NCBI RefSeq assembly: GCF_000015285.1
Contig: NC_008709.1
Location: forward strand, 4,340,001-4,404,000
Length of the DNA: 64,000 nt
From: Psychromonas ingrahamii 37
Lineage (GTDB): Bacteria; Pseudomonadota; Gammaproteobacteria; Enterobacterales; Psychromonadaceae
Reading direction: 5' to 3'
Shown here: positions 46,367 through 55,391 of the stretch, piece after piece
Numbering within the stretch: the first letter of the stretch is position 1
Layout: each line of letters begins with the position of its first letter
The notes under the pieces: generated by a model
Told to the model about the DNA's origin: nothing
The model's database searches: none
Seen by the model: only the letters and a program-made list of their open reading frames with translations
Position numbers and translations under genes: made by a program

Positions 46367-47253
46367 AACTGCTTAAACAATGATAAGGAACTTATCTGTG
46401 CAAATGTTTTCTGGGTTGCTTCCAATGCGCTCATAAAATCATTCAATTTCAGACTCGCTTCATCGTAGCTTAATGCCGTAAGCTGATCGACGAGTTTTGT
46501 TGCAAACAGTTCTGTATCACTGTGTGTCGCGAGCATACGATCAATATTATTAATTTGACTACCGGCATAGGCCTGAGAGGAAGAAGCTTTATTAAGTGAA
46601 ATAAGGCTATTATTATGCGCCTCCTGCAGCTTGCTTAGATTGGGATCAGCTTTACTTAATTCAGTGATAGAAGTCTCCAACATCACTAATATTGCAGCTG
46701 CATCTACCTTTTCCAGTGTCAGGTTATTCTGCATCATAATACCGTCGCCAATCGCCGTTTCCCGGGTGTTGTTATTAATCGCCGGGTTAGCTGTTACAAC
46801 GCCCTCAGTGATGTTAAAAGGTTTTTGATCTGTTGCCGTACCGGAAAAAAGGTAAGAGCCATGACTATTTTTAGCATTAAAGGTGCTCACCATGGATGCA
46901 TGAAGCGACTCAAGTTCGGTCACAATACCCGCGCGATCTTCGAGCGTCATGGTGCCGTTAAGCCCCCATAGCAATAATTCATTAGTCGACTGCAGGCCTT
47001 CAACAACATTTGCTATATGTGTTTCATAAAGCTGGTATCCACTTTTCACATTTTCGTTATTATCTTTATATTGGCTTATTTCCGCTTGAGTTTTCTCTAA
47101 CCCCATCAGTTTAATGGTGGCAATAGGATCATCTGAAGGTTTGGTTATTTTTTCACCCGTATACATCTGCTGCAGTAATGTACTCAGCTCGGTATTGCTT
47201 TTGCTCATGCCCGTGAGCATAGTATTGGTAAAGTGTGAATCTGAAATTCGCAT
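46363..47253 (-). CDS. flgL: Hook-filament junction protein FlgL (lateral system)
   Basis: 296 residues with flagellin-like ends: start MRISDSHFTNTMLTGMSKSN, YTGEKITKPSDDPIATIKLM near residue 35, and the C-terminal helix. Family length is about 300. Its 5' end with the RBS TTGGAG is duplicated 88 bp upstream as a truncated decoy ORF. Followed by a 4-nt overlap with the MotY-like gene. Confidence 0.88.
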   Translation of the reverse strand: MRISDSHFTNTMLTGMSKSNTELSTLLQQMYTGEKITKPSDDPIATIKLMGLEKTQAEISQYKDNNENVKSGYQLYETHIANVVEGLQSTNELLLWGLNGTMTLEDRAGIVTELESLHASMVSTFNAKNSHGSYLFSGTATDQKPFNITEGVVTANPAINNNTRETAIGDGIMMQNNLTLEKVDAAAILVMLETSITELSKADPNLSKLQEAHNNSLISLNKASSSQAYAGSQINNIDRMLATHSDTELFATKLVDQLTALSYDEASLKLNDFMSALEATQKTFAQISSLSLFKQL

Positions 47254-47358
47254 ATTAAAACTCCAAGTTAAACCGCAGTAATAATACTGATAATCATTCG
47301 ATTAGCATGTTATTGGTACAGTATGAATCTGATACTCGCATATTAAAATTCTCAGTTA
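47223..47358 (-). repeat. 88-bp tandem duplication of the flgL 5' end
   Basis: The 48-bp block covering RBS, start and first codons of flgL (47223-47270) recurs at 47311-47358. In the upstream copy the ATG at 47341 opens a 15-codon ORF to 47294 (MRVSDSYCTNNMLIE) mirroring the FlgL start MRISDSHFTNTML. Differences are single substitutions. It fills the flgK-flgL spacer, which other lateral clusters keep short. Confidence 0.85.
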
Positions 47359-48720
47359 AAAAGCGCGAAGAATACTATTAAACATCTGATTTGCAGTGCT
47401 GATAACTTTCATATTTGCTTCATAAGCATTGGCATAGATCATTAAATTAGCAGCTTCTTCATCACTGTTAACCCCACTTAGATTTTCTCTTGATGCCTGC
47501 ACCTGATTAAACAAGGCGGTATTAGAATCTAAATTTTGCTGTGCTTGCCGGCTGTCAATGGCAATCTTGCCAACGCTTAAACTAAAAGCTTCCGAAAGAT
47601 TAATATTACCCGCCCCTGTGATAGAAAAATCAGTTTTTGAAATATCAAGCAGATTTGCCAGTATTTGACCATCACCTGGATTACCATCACCTGAAAACGC
47701 TAATTCATCCGTCGACAATAAGTTCATTTGCATACTGCCTGCCGGATTAGCAGGATCGTAGGAAAAAAGAGCCAGACCGGGTGAAAGTCCGTTAAGATCG
47801 GTACCACTCGCTAAGCTTTTATTAACCTCATCGGCAACAATAACAGCCATCTCGTTAATCGTATTGTGCAGCGCTGCCAGATCTTTTTTCTGTGTCTTGT
47901 CGATTGCTCCCAACTCCCCACCGAGATCGCTCGAGACATTGAAAGTAGAACCGTTGAAAGTAGCATTGATAATCGCCTGATAAGGATCAGAAGGTAATGG
48001 AGTCGTTGTAAACTCTGCCGCTTTATCATTAATAAGCAGTGGTTGACCATTGTTCGTTGATAGTTGCAATTCACCATTTTCTTCTTTATTTACATTAACC
48101 TTTATCAGCTGTGATAATTCATTTAGCATCTGATCGCGGTTATCTTCAAGCGTTGCAGTATTTCCGCCAACATTATAAACTTCCATAATAGCTTTGCTGC
48201 TTTGAGCAAGGTTATCAAGCAGTCCATTGACCATAGAAAGGTTATTTTCTCTGTCGCTCGCTAACTGCGCATTCTGATTGCTCAGTGTCTGGCTCAACCC
48301 TTTAAAACGCTGAGCAAGTGCCTGTGCATCAGATAAAACCTGCTGACGAAACTCGACGGATTCCGGCGCAACACTCGCTTCACTGATACTGCTAAAAAAC
48401 TGATCCATTCCAGCTGAAAGATTAAATCCGTCCAACCCGACAATCTGTTCCAGCTGGCCAAGGCTTGACGCACTGTAGCTACTGTTACCCAGTTCGGTAT
48501 TGCTGCTGCGCAGCTGAGAAATAATAAATTGATCTGCCATACGGCGGATACTTGAAACCTCCACACCAGCCCCGACATCATTAGAGCGAGTAATACTGCT
48601 TTGTACTGCCTGCTGACGAGAATGACCCGCAGTATTTGCATTTGCTATATTTTGAGCCGTTATATTTAAAGCTGTACGGTTTGCGCTTACCCCTGATAGG
48701 GCAATATTATATATACTCAT
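47356..48720 (-). CDS. flgK: Hook-filament junction protein FlgK (lateral system)
   Basis: 454 residues. Start MSIYNIALSGVSANRTALNI and NIANANTAGHSRQQAVQSSI are typical rod/hook-family D0 sequences. The C-terminus SGVNSDEEAANLMIYANAYE completes the pair. HAP1, first junction protein on the hook. Eighteen nt after flgJ. Confidence 0.93.
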   Translation of the reverse strand: MSIYNIALSGVSANRTALNITAQNIANANTAGHSRQQAVQSSITRSNDVGAGVEVSSIRRMADQFIISQLRSSNTELGNSSYSASSLGQLEQIVGLDGFNLSAGMDQFFSSISEASVAPESVEFRQQVLSDAQALAQRFKGLSQTLSNQNAQLASDRENNLSMVNGLLDNLAQSSKAIMEVYNVGGNTATLEDNRDQMLNELSQLIKVNVNKEENGELQLSTNNGQPLLINDKAAEFTTTPLPSDPYQAIINATFNGSTFNVSSDLGGELGAIDKTQKKDLAALHNTINEMAVIVADEVNKSLASGTDLNGLSPGLALFSYDPANPAGSMQMNLLSTDELAFSGDGNPGDGQILANLLDISKTDFSITGAGNINLSEAFSLSVGKIAIDSRQAQQNLDSNTALFNQVQASRENLSGVNSDEEAANLMIYANAYEANMKVISTANQMFNSILRAF

Positions 48721-48737
48721 GACTATCCCCTGCGCTC

Positions 48738-49121
48738 TTAATCTTTATTATTCAACTGGTTAAAAGCAATCTCATTGTTAAGTGCAAAATGGTTAACTGC
48801 TGTGGTGCCGGCACTGGATAACTGTTTCACCAGCATTTCAGATATTGACCCCGGACCACCCTGTGCCATCTGCATCGCCAACTGACCGTCGTGCATATCA
48901 CGCATGATACTGCCACTTTTAGAAGATAATGGACTGTCTTCATTATTGATTAAATCTGTAGCTGCCCGCATATTTTTAAGAATCTGTTGATAGAGCATGC
49001 CTTCAAATTGTTTAGCAGCCATTTTTAATGCGGCCTCCGGATCACTTTGATATTTAATATTGTTAATCATTTTCGTGTCGTTATAGAGTGACACTGTTGA
49101 ACTGCCCACTACCTGAAACAT
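48738..49121 (-). CDS. flgJ: Rod-assembly protein FlgJ, rod-binding domain only
   Basis: 127 residues; only the N-terminal rod-capping domain is present (KMAAKQFEGMLYQQILKNMR, then DMHDGQLAMQMAQGG). The muramidase domain of E. coli FlgJ (total 313) is missing, as in several lateral and alphaproteobacterial systems, so a separate peptidoglycan hydrolase must open the wall. No frameshift is seen. Between flgI (11 nt) and flgK (17 nt). Confidence 0.85.
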   Translation of the reverse strand: MFQVVGSSTVSLYNDTKMINNIKYQSDPEAALKMAAKQFEGMLYQQILKNMRAATDLINNEDSPLSSKSGSIMRDMHDGQLAMQMAQGGPGSISEMLVKQLSSAGTTAVNHFALNNEIAFNQLNNKD

Positions 49122-49132
49122 AAATTTATTCC

Positions 49133-50239
49133 CTATATAACGAGTAATTCTGCATTTAATGCGCCTGCTTCATCTAATGCTTGTAATATCTGCATAACAT
49201 CATCGGGTGATCCCCCAACGCTGTTAATTGCATTAACAATAGTCTGTAAATCAACCCCCTCGCGCCAAACCATCATCTGGGGATTATCCTGCTCTATAAC
49301 AATTTTTGAATTTTTAATGACCTCGGTATTGCCTCCCTCCGATAATGCAGCGGGTTGACTGACAAAGGCATCTTCCTGAATACTGATAGTAAGACCACCA
49401 TGAGACACGGCCACCCGCGATATTTTTACCGACTCGCTAATAACCACGGTACCGGTGCGAGAGTTAAAGATAACGCGCGCTTTGCCTTTGCCTTGATCGA
49501 CATCAATTTCTTCAAGCATCGACATAAATGTCACACGCTGGCCCTTATCCATCGGCGCAGCGACTTGCACACTTGCAAAACTCATCGCCTCAGCAACGCC
49601 AGGTCCAAAAATCATATTGATACTGCGGGCAATATTTTTTGCCGTAGTGAAATTCGGTTTCTGCAAATTAAGGGTGATATGCGAGCTCTCATTAAAGGTA
49701 TTCAAAATCTCACGTTCCAAAATTGCACCGTTAGGGATACGCCCGGTGGTAGGTAGATTAATCGTCACACTGCTGCCGTCGGCACCCTGAACACCGAGAC
49801 CGCCAACAATCACGCTACCCTGCGCAATCGCATAGATTTCACCATCCATTCCGTGCAGCGGCGTTAAAATTAAGGTTCCACCGCGTAAACTTTTAGCATC
49901 CCCTAAACTCGATACCACTACATTTATTTTTTGCCCTTCACCTAACATGGCGGTCACCGTTGCAGTAACCGATACTGCCGCAACATTTTTCAATTTAGGG
50001 TTAACGCCAGGGTTAAGCTGCACACCAAACTTTTTGATCATATTAGTCACAGATTGACTGGTAAATTTAACCTGGCTTTTATCGCCGGTACCATCTAAAC
50101 CAACGACTAGACCGTAACCGGCAAGCTCATTTGTGCGGATACCCTTAATATCAACCAGATTCATCAAATCATCGGCAACACTCGAATTGATAAGGAAAAC
50201 CAAGCCAAGATAACAAAAACTTCTTAACATTTTAGACAT
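49133..50239 (-). CDS. flgI: Flagellar P-ring protein FlgI (lateral system)
   Basis: 368 residues. Cleavable signal (MSKMLRSFCYLGLVFLINSS then VA). Family core: DIKGIRTNELAGYGLVVGLD, TGDKSQVKFTSQS, GADGSSVTINLPTTGRIPNG. Forms the periplasmic bushing ring with FlgA as chaperone. Ten nt after flgH. Confidence 0.95.
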   Translation of the reverse strand: MSKMLRSFCYLGLVFLINSSVADDLMNLVDIKGIRTNELAGYGLVVGLDGTGDKSQVKFTSQSVTNMIKKFGVQLNPGVNPKLKNVAAVSVTATVTAMLGEGQKINVVVSSLGDAKSLRGGTLILTPLHGMDGEIYAIAQGSVIVGGLGVQGADGSSVTINLPTTGRIPNGAILEREILNTFNESSHITLNLQKPNFTTAKNIARSINMIFGPGVAEAMSFASVQVAAPMDKGQRVTFMSMLEEIDVDQGKGKARVIFNSRTGTVVISESVKISRVAVSHGGLTISIQEDAFVSQPAALSEGGNTEVIKNSKIVIEQDNPQMMVWREGVDLQTIVNAINSVGGSPDDVMQILQALDEAGALNAELLVI

Positions 50240-50249
50240 TATGACTCCT

Positions 50250-50948
50250 TTAAAATGGCATCCAGGGGGAGGTAAAAAACTGCATTAACCAGCCGGCTGC
50301 ATTGCTGTCTGCCAAGGCGCCTTTTCCTGAATAGGTAATTCTTGCATCGGCAATACGCTGTGAGCCAATAGCGTTATCACTGTTAATATCTTCAACCCTG
50401 ACATTGCCAGTCAAACGAATAAATTCATCGCCCTGATTTAAGGTGATCCATTTTTCGCCACGAATATGTAATACTCCATTGGGCAAAACCTCATAAACCG
50501 TTACTGTGATTGAGCCACTTAATTTATTACCTTGTGAGCTCGAGGCTGAACCACTAAAGTCACGCTCACCCGCAACACTTGCAGAATAATTGTCTAGTAC
50601 GCTGCTGCCAAAAGTTGGTGCGCTGATTTCAGCACTGCTGCTTTTTCCAAATTCTGTACCGGCTGCTTTCTTTGATGAGGTTTCTTCGTTGAGGTATACC
50701 ATTAGAATATCGCCAACGTCATAGGCGCGTATATCGGTAAAAAGTGAGAAAGACTGGGTAGGCTTGAATAAACTACCATTTCTGGTTTTAGGCTGGGAAT
50801 AATCCAGCAATGGTGGCGCAAACGCGGCGTCATTTGGAGCAGGTGGAACAAATTCAGAGCGTACTGTGCAAGCGCTTATGAATAAAGATAATAAAAGCAA
50901 AAATGCTGATTTATAATAGATGGTAGGACCTGCCTCATGTCTGGCCAT
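50250..50948 (-). CDS. flgH: Flagellar L-ring lipoprotein FlgH (lateral system)
   Basis: 232 residues. Lipobox LFISACTV (Cys27) after a short hydrophobic stretch. FlgH motifs: SLFKPTQSFSLFTDIRAYDV, GDILMVYLNEETSSKKAAGT and VLPNGVLHIRGEKWITLNQG. Outer-membrane ring of the basal body. Its start shares one nucleotide with the flgG stop. Confidence 0.93.
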   Translation of the reverse strand: MARHEAGPTIYYKSAFLLLLSLFISACTVRSEFVPPAPNDAAFAPPLLDYSQPKTRNGSLFKPTQSFSLFTDIRAYDVGDILMVYLNEETSSKKAAGTEFGKSSSAEISAPTFGSSVLDNYSASVAGERDFSGSASSSQGNKLSGSITVTVYEVLPNGVLHIRGEKWITLNQGDEFIRLTGNVRVEDINSDNAIGSQRIADARITYSGKGALADSNAAGWLMQFFTSPWMPF

Positions 50949-51733
50949 TAGGTTGCTTGCGCTATGTATTTTAACATTTCATCTGCGGCAGAAACCATTT
51001 TCGCGCTCATTTCATAAGCACGTTGAGTTGAAATCATATCAACCATTTCTTCAACTACTTGCACATTTGAGCCTTCCAGTGCACCTTGCTTAATAATTCC
51101 TGCACCATCAAGTCCGGCAGTCAGTTCATTAGCAGCGCCACTAGATTCTGTTGCTGAAAATAAGTTCCCCCCCTTTGCCATCAATCCAGATGGATTCATA
51201 AAAGTGACCAGTGTAATTTCACCAATTTGTTCAAGTTCAGTTTGACCCGGAATAACCGCGCTGACTTTCCCGTCGATAGCGATACTTACACTAGTTGCAC
51301 CCTGCGGCACGTTTACTTGGGGTATTAAAGATAAACCTTGAGTATTAACAAATTGGCCTTCCGCGTTAAGATGAAACTGCCCATTTCGGGAAAACATAAT
51401 GGTGCCATCGGAGTTTTCAATCTGAAAAAATCCAGCGCCAAGAATGGCTAAGTCGAGCTCCTGACTGGTATTTTGAATGCTGCCCTGAGTATAAACTTTT
51501 TGCGTTCCAACGACTCGTACACCATTACCGAGCTGCAGGCCCGTTGGCAGTTTATTTTGGCCATCAACGGATGCACCAGGTTGTTTTTGAATGGAATAAA
51601 ACAAATCTTCAAAGACCACACGGTCACGCTTAAACCCAACCGTATTAATATTCGCTAAATTATTAGAAATAGCAGTCATTTTTGCATCTTGAGCGGCCAT
51701 CCCCGTTTTACTTATCCATAAAGCACTGTTCAT
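50948..51733 (-). CDS. flgG: Distal rod protein FlgG (lateral system)
   Basis: 261 residues, usual length. MNSALWISKTGMAAQDAKMT and NNLANINTVGFKRDRVVFED are the classic FlgG start (Leu-Trp-Ile-Ser-Lys-Thr-Gly), and GALEGSNVQVVEEMVDMIST and QRAYEMSAKMVSAADEML the C-terminus. Four nt after flgF. Confidence 0.96.
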   Translation of the reverse strand: MNSALWISKTGMAAQDAKMTAISNNLANINTVGFKRDRVVFEDLFYSIQKQPGASVDGQNKLPTGLQLGNGVRVVGTQKVYTQGSIQNTSQELDLAILGAGFFQIENSDGTIMFSRNGQFHLNAEGQFVNTQGLSLIPQVNVPQGATSVSIAIDGKVSAVIPGQTELEQIGEITLVTFMNPSGLMAKGGNLFSATESSGAANELTAGLDGAGIIKQGALEGSNVQVVEEMVDMISTQRAYEMSAKMVSAADEMLKYIAQAT

Positions 51734-51737
51734 ACCT

Positions 51738-52469
51738 TTATCCCCTCGCCGAGATTAGTTTATTACCTGCGGCTATCAGTTGATCTGCCGCTTTCATCAT
51801 TTTGACCTGCATTTCATACTGACGAGTGGCTGTCATCACCCCAATCATTTCTGAAATGACCGATACATTGGCGCTTTCCAGATACTCCGAAGTCATTTCT
51901 ACATCAGGAGAAGCCTCAAGTGGCACCGCGCTGCTAAATGTCCCGGAGGTGTTTAACGTCAGTTTATTGGTATCCGGATTAACCAGTTTAATCTGGCCGA
52001 CCTCAATGCTCGCACCTCCACCATTAGACATCACAGTGATAATACCCTTATTACTGATAGTCAGACTTTGATGCTCAGGTAATACCAGTTGCTCCCCTCC
52101 GGTGCCCAATAAAGCATTATTATTAACACTTAATTCCCCATCCGCTGACGCTTTGATATTACCCGCACGGGTATAGCTTTCTTTACCATCATTGCCTCGA
52201 ACAGCAAAAAAACCATCTCCGGTAATAGCAACATCTAAGGGCCGTCCGGTTTGTGAGAGCTTGCCATGGCTGAAGTCAATTGAAGTAGAGTTACTTCGGC
52301 TGGTAACACTGCTGAGAAAACCATCCCCGGTGCGGAATACCGGAACGGTTCTTTCCAGCACGGCCTTAAAACCAATGGTATTTACTTGGGCCATATTATT
52401 GGCTCTCACATGCTGCGAGATCATTAGTTTACTGGCACTCGTGGCGGCGGTGAATAAAATAGGGTTCAT
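51738..52469 (-). CDS. flgF: Proximal rod protein FlgF (lateral system)
   Basis: 243 residues. MNPILFTAATSASKLMISQH and HVRANNMAQVNTIGFKAVLE at the start, with the C-terminal ISEMIGVMTATRQYEMQVKM. Placement between flgE and flgG and length agree with FlgF. Confidence 0.92.
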   Translation of the reverse strand: MNPILFTAATSASKLMISQHVRANNMAQVNTIGFKAVLERTVPVFRTGDGFLSSVTSRSNSTSIDFSHGKLSQTGRPLDVAITGDGFFAVRGNDGKESYTRAGNIKASADGELSVNNNALLGTGGEQLVLPEHQSLTISNKGIITVMSNGGGASIEVGQIKLVNPDTNKLTLNTSGTFSSAVPLEASPDVEMTSEYLESANVSVISEMIGVMTATRQYEMQVKMMKAADQLIAAGNKLISARG

Positions 52470-52479
52470 TGATTATCCT

Positions 52480-53676
52480 TTAAACCGCATTAAATAAGGC
52501 TTTGGTCAGCTGATCTGCAGTTGAAATAGTTTTTGTATTCGCCTGATAATTACGTTGTGCTGTCATCAGGCTGACCAACTCGCTGGTTAAATCAACATTG
52601 GAAGTCTCAAGCATATTGGATGTTAATTTGCCTAACACACCACTGCCCGGCGCGCCTTTGACGGGTGTGCCCGACCCAAAAGTCTGCATCCAGGAAGTAT
52701 TATTACTCTGTTCCAGTGCGGTTGGATTGGGGAAATCGGCTAATACTAACTGCCCCTGCAACTGACTTTGCCCGTTGGTAAACTGCGCAAAAATCATACC
52801 ATTATCCTCAACACGTATACCGGTTAGTTCGCCCGCAGTGTAACCATTGGGATTATTGGTACTGACACCAAAGTCTGCTCCATATTGCGTCGATCCGGTT
52901 AAGTCAATTTCAACGGCTATCAAGTTTGCACCCAGAGCAGGAATCGAAACCAAGATTGGTATAGTCGAAGTATCAGCCAACAAGCCTTCAGTCGTAAATT
53001 CAATCACCGGTGCCGGGTCGGGAGTGACATCGTTGTCATCAGCAATAACTTTAATATTCCACTGATTTGAGCCGGTATTAATAAAATATTGTGACACTGT
53101 GTGGGCGTTACCCAAAGAATCAAATGCCTGCGCTGTGTAAGAAGATGTAAACGAAGTTGGATCGGCAGGATCAAAAGCAGCACTTGCCACCGGCGTTGCT
53201 CTAGCATCAAAATTAGCAGTAAATTCAATACTGTCTGTTGCTTTTGCTGATAATGAAGCTGTCGAAATAGCGAGATCATCGATATTACCCTTCTGCAGAT
53301 TAGCCTTTGCATCGACGGTATAACCCTGCAGCTTATTACCTGCACTGGAAACAATAAAGTTGTCTTTATCGGTGGAAAATGCCCCTGAACGTGTGTAAAT
53401 CTGCTGACCTTTGTTGTCTACCGTTGCAAAAAAACCATTACCACTAATCGCCAAATCCAGTGCGCGACCGGTTGCTTCAAGCGAACCATTACGGTCAAAG
53501 TTCTGGGTAATACCCGAGACTTCAACACCACCTGCCTGACCACCATTATAGATAGAGGCAAACTCGGCTCGAGATTCCTTAAAACCATAGGTTGAAACAT
53601 TTGCGATATTATTTGAAATTGTATTTAATTGTTTATTGGTGGCATTTAACCCACTGATTGCAATATTAAAACTCAT
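52480..53676 (-). CDS. flgE: Flagellar hook protein FlgE (lateral system)
   Basis: 398 residues. MSFNIAISGLNATNKQLNTI and NNIANVSTYGFKESRAEFAS at the N-terminus, NVDLTSELVSLMTAQRNYQA at the C-terminus. The middle (YTAQAFDSLGNAHTVSQYFI) is the hook D1/D2 region. Polymerises into the hook. Ten nt before flgF. Confidence 0.95.
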   Translation of the reverse strand: MSFNIAISGLNATNKQLNTISNNIANVSTYGFKESRAEFASIYNGGQAGGVEVSGITQNFDRNGSLEATGRALDLAISGNGFFATVDNKGQQIYTRSGAFSTDKDNFIVSSAGNKLQGYTVDAKANLQKGNIDDLAISTASLSAKATDSIEFTANFDARATPVASAAFDPADPTSFTSSYTAQAFDSLGNAHTVSQYFINTGSNQWNIKVIADDNDVTPDPAPVIEFTTEGLLADTSTIPILVSIPALGANLIAVEIDLTGSTQYGADFGVSTNNPNGYTAGELTGIRVEDNGMIFAQFTNGQSQLQGQLVLADFPNPTALEQSNNTSWMQTFGSGTPVKGAPGSGVLGKLTSNMLETSNVDLTSELVSLMTAQRNYQANTKTISTADQLTKALFNAV

Positions 53677-53724
53677 CTATAACCCCTTAGCATATGGTTA
53701 ATGTTTAATTGGTAGAAATATTTA

Positions 53725-54417
53725 TCAATTGGCTCCACCAAATTGACTGATATCGTAAAATGGTACGCTGCCCAAACCACGAAGAGAGATCATTGAAGCC
53801 CCCCCCGTAGCAGGAATATTAATTGATTCTATTTTTCCACTCAGTAATATCTGCGGCTGATACTCCTGCCCGTTGCTCAGCTCGACCGAGACACTGTGAG
53901 CTCCCTTGGCAAGATTTAACGCCTCTACATCTAATTTAAAATCAACTTGTCCTGCCGCTTGGGGGCCAAGCACTACTTTTTTAATCTGACCAAATTGATC
54001 GTTAATTAATAAATTGACCTGCGATGAAGGACTTGTTAGTACCACCTGCCCCGAAAGATTTTGTGCAGGCTCTCCGTCAACACTGAATTTATCACTTCTG
54101 ATCATCACTTCCTGACCAACCAGTGAAGCTGTTGCCAGTACCTGCAGGTTATCCATCATCACCGAATTACGTTGCATTAACGAAACCATATTTTCAGCAC
54201 TTTCAACCTGAGAAAATTGTGCTAATTGGCTTACATACTCTGTCCCATCGCCGGGATTTAAGGGATCCTGATTCTGAATTTGCGCAACCATTAAGGTAAT
54301 AAATTCATTTTTCAGAGAACTACTATCATTGGGATTAGCGTCAATCGTCTTAGTTTGCGAGGCCATCTGAGTAATAGCGACATCTGCACCTAATACACTG
54401 CTTTCAGATAATGCCAC
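53725..54417 (-). CDS. flgD: Hook-cap protein FlgD (lateral system)
   Basis: 230 residues. N-terminal NEFITLMVAQIQNQDPLNPG then DGTEYVSQLAQFSQVESAEN is the FlgD capping signature. C-terminal FlgD Tudor/FnIII-like region (VSVELSNGQEYQPQILLSGK). Required for hook polymerisation. One nt after flgC. Confidence 0.94.
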   Translation of the reverse strand: MALSESSVLGADVAITQMASQTKTIDANPNDSSSLKNEFITLMVAQIQNQDPLNPGDGTEYVSQLAQFSQVESAENMVSLMQRNSVMMDNLQVLATASLVGQEVMIRSDKFSVDGEPAQNLSGQVVLTSPSSQVNLLINDQFGQIKKVVLGPQAAGQVDFKLDVEALNLAKGAHSVSVELSNGQEYQPQILLSGKIESINIPATGGASMISLRGLGSVPFYDISQFGGAN

Positions 54418-54418
54418 G

Positions 54419-54847
54419 TTAAATATCCAACACGCTGATTAATGACTGCTGCATCGACTTGGCATTATTTAGCACTTCAACATTCATTTCAAAGCTGCGG
54501 CTCGCAGACATCATATCGGCCATTTCACTAACGACATCGATCCCTGAATAAAAAACATTTCCCTCTGCGTTTGCCAGTGGATTTTCAGGCTCATGACGCT
54601 GCTGGGTAAGAGAGTCTGTTGCAATAACATCGGCAACCATAACCTGTGCAGAGCGAATATTACTCGCTGAGCCGTTGTTCATATTATTATAAATTGTCGC
54701 AAAAATGGGCTTTAACGGTTTGAACACATCCTCTTTATTACCGGAGAAGGAATCTGCATTAGCCAAATTACTTGAGATAGTATTTAACCTCACCGTCTGA
54801 GCTGTCATTGCGGAGCCTGCGGTTAAAAATATTTGCTGAAACGACAT
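54419..54847 (-). CDS. flgC: Proximal rod protein FlgC (lateral system)
   Basis: 142 residues. MSFQQIFLTAGSAMTAQTVR and LNTISSNLANADSFSGNKED at the start, VVSEMADMMSASRSFEMNVE near the end. Two nt after flgB. Confidence 0.94.
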   Translation of the reverse strand: MSFQQIFLTAGSAMTAQTVRLNTISSNLANADSFSGNKEDVFKPLKPIFATIYNNMNNGSASNIRSAQVMVADVIATDSLTQQRHEPENPLANAEGNVFYSGIDVVSEMADMMSASRSFEMNVEVLNNAKSMQQSLISVLDI

Positions 54848-54849
54848 TC

Positions 54850-55203
54850 TTATCTTCCTTCTATCGCGGATTTTAAACCTGAAATTTTCATCTTCAAAAA
54901 ATTCAGGCTGGTCTGATAATTCAGATTGTTTTCAGCAAATTTGGCCTGTTCTATACCGAGCTCAACTGTATTACCATTTTCTGAACGCTGAAAAGGTATT
55001 CTGAAAAAGATTTCTTTGGACAAATTTAGTTGTGTGTCCCGTGCATTTATTTTGTTCATTGTTGCTGAGTAGGTTAAATCTTGAGCCTTGTAATTAGGAG
55101 TATCAGAATTTGCCAGATTATTCGCAAGAATTTGGGTACGTTGGGTATGGAACTGAAGCAGTTGAGTATGAATCCCCAAAGCTTTATCTAGCTGAATGCT
55201 CAA
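54850..55203 (-). CDS. flgB: Proximal rod protein FlgB (lateral system)
   Basis: 117 residues, slightly short for FlgB. TQILANNLANSDTPNYKAQD is the rod signature. First gene of flgBCDEFGHIJKL; the 188-bp spacer to lafU (55204-55391) holds AT-rich sequence and a short dyad GTGAC...GTCAC near 55330-55343, but no confident sigma54 or sigma28 promoter could be read by eye. Confidence 0.93.
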   Translation of the reverse strand: MSIQLDKALGIHTQLLQFHTQRTQILANNLANSDTPNYKAQDLTYSATMNKINARDTQLNLSKEIFFRIPFQRSENGNTVELGIEQAKFAENNLNYQTSLNFLKMKISGLKSAIEGR

Positions 55204-55391
55204 CTTGCTATTCCTTATTGAGTAATAATTAATTTTATTGAATATATAAACAATAAAAAAATAAAGGCAAGCTAGTGATGCAGATTTGGCGAGTAATGCG
55301 CAAAAAACACACGGGTTAGATCAATAAACGTGATGAGTGTCACGTATTAGGTAGCGCAGATTAGCTTATCTGTAAAAGGCAGCTAGCAGTT

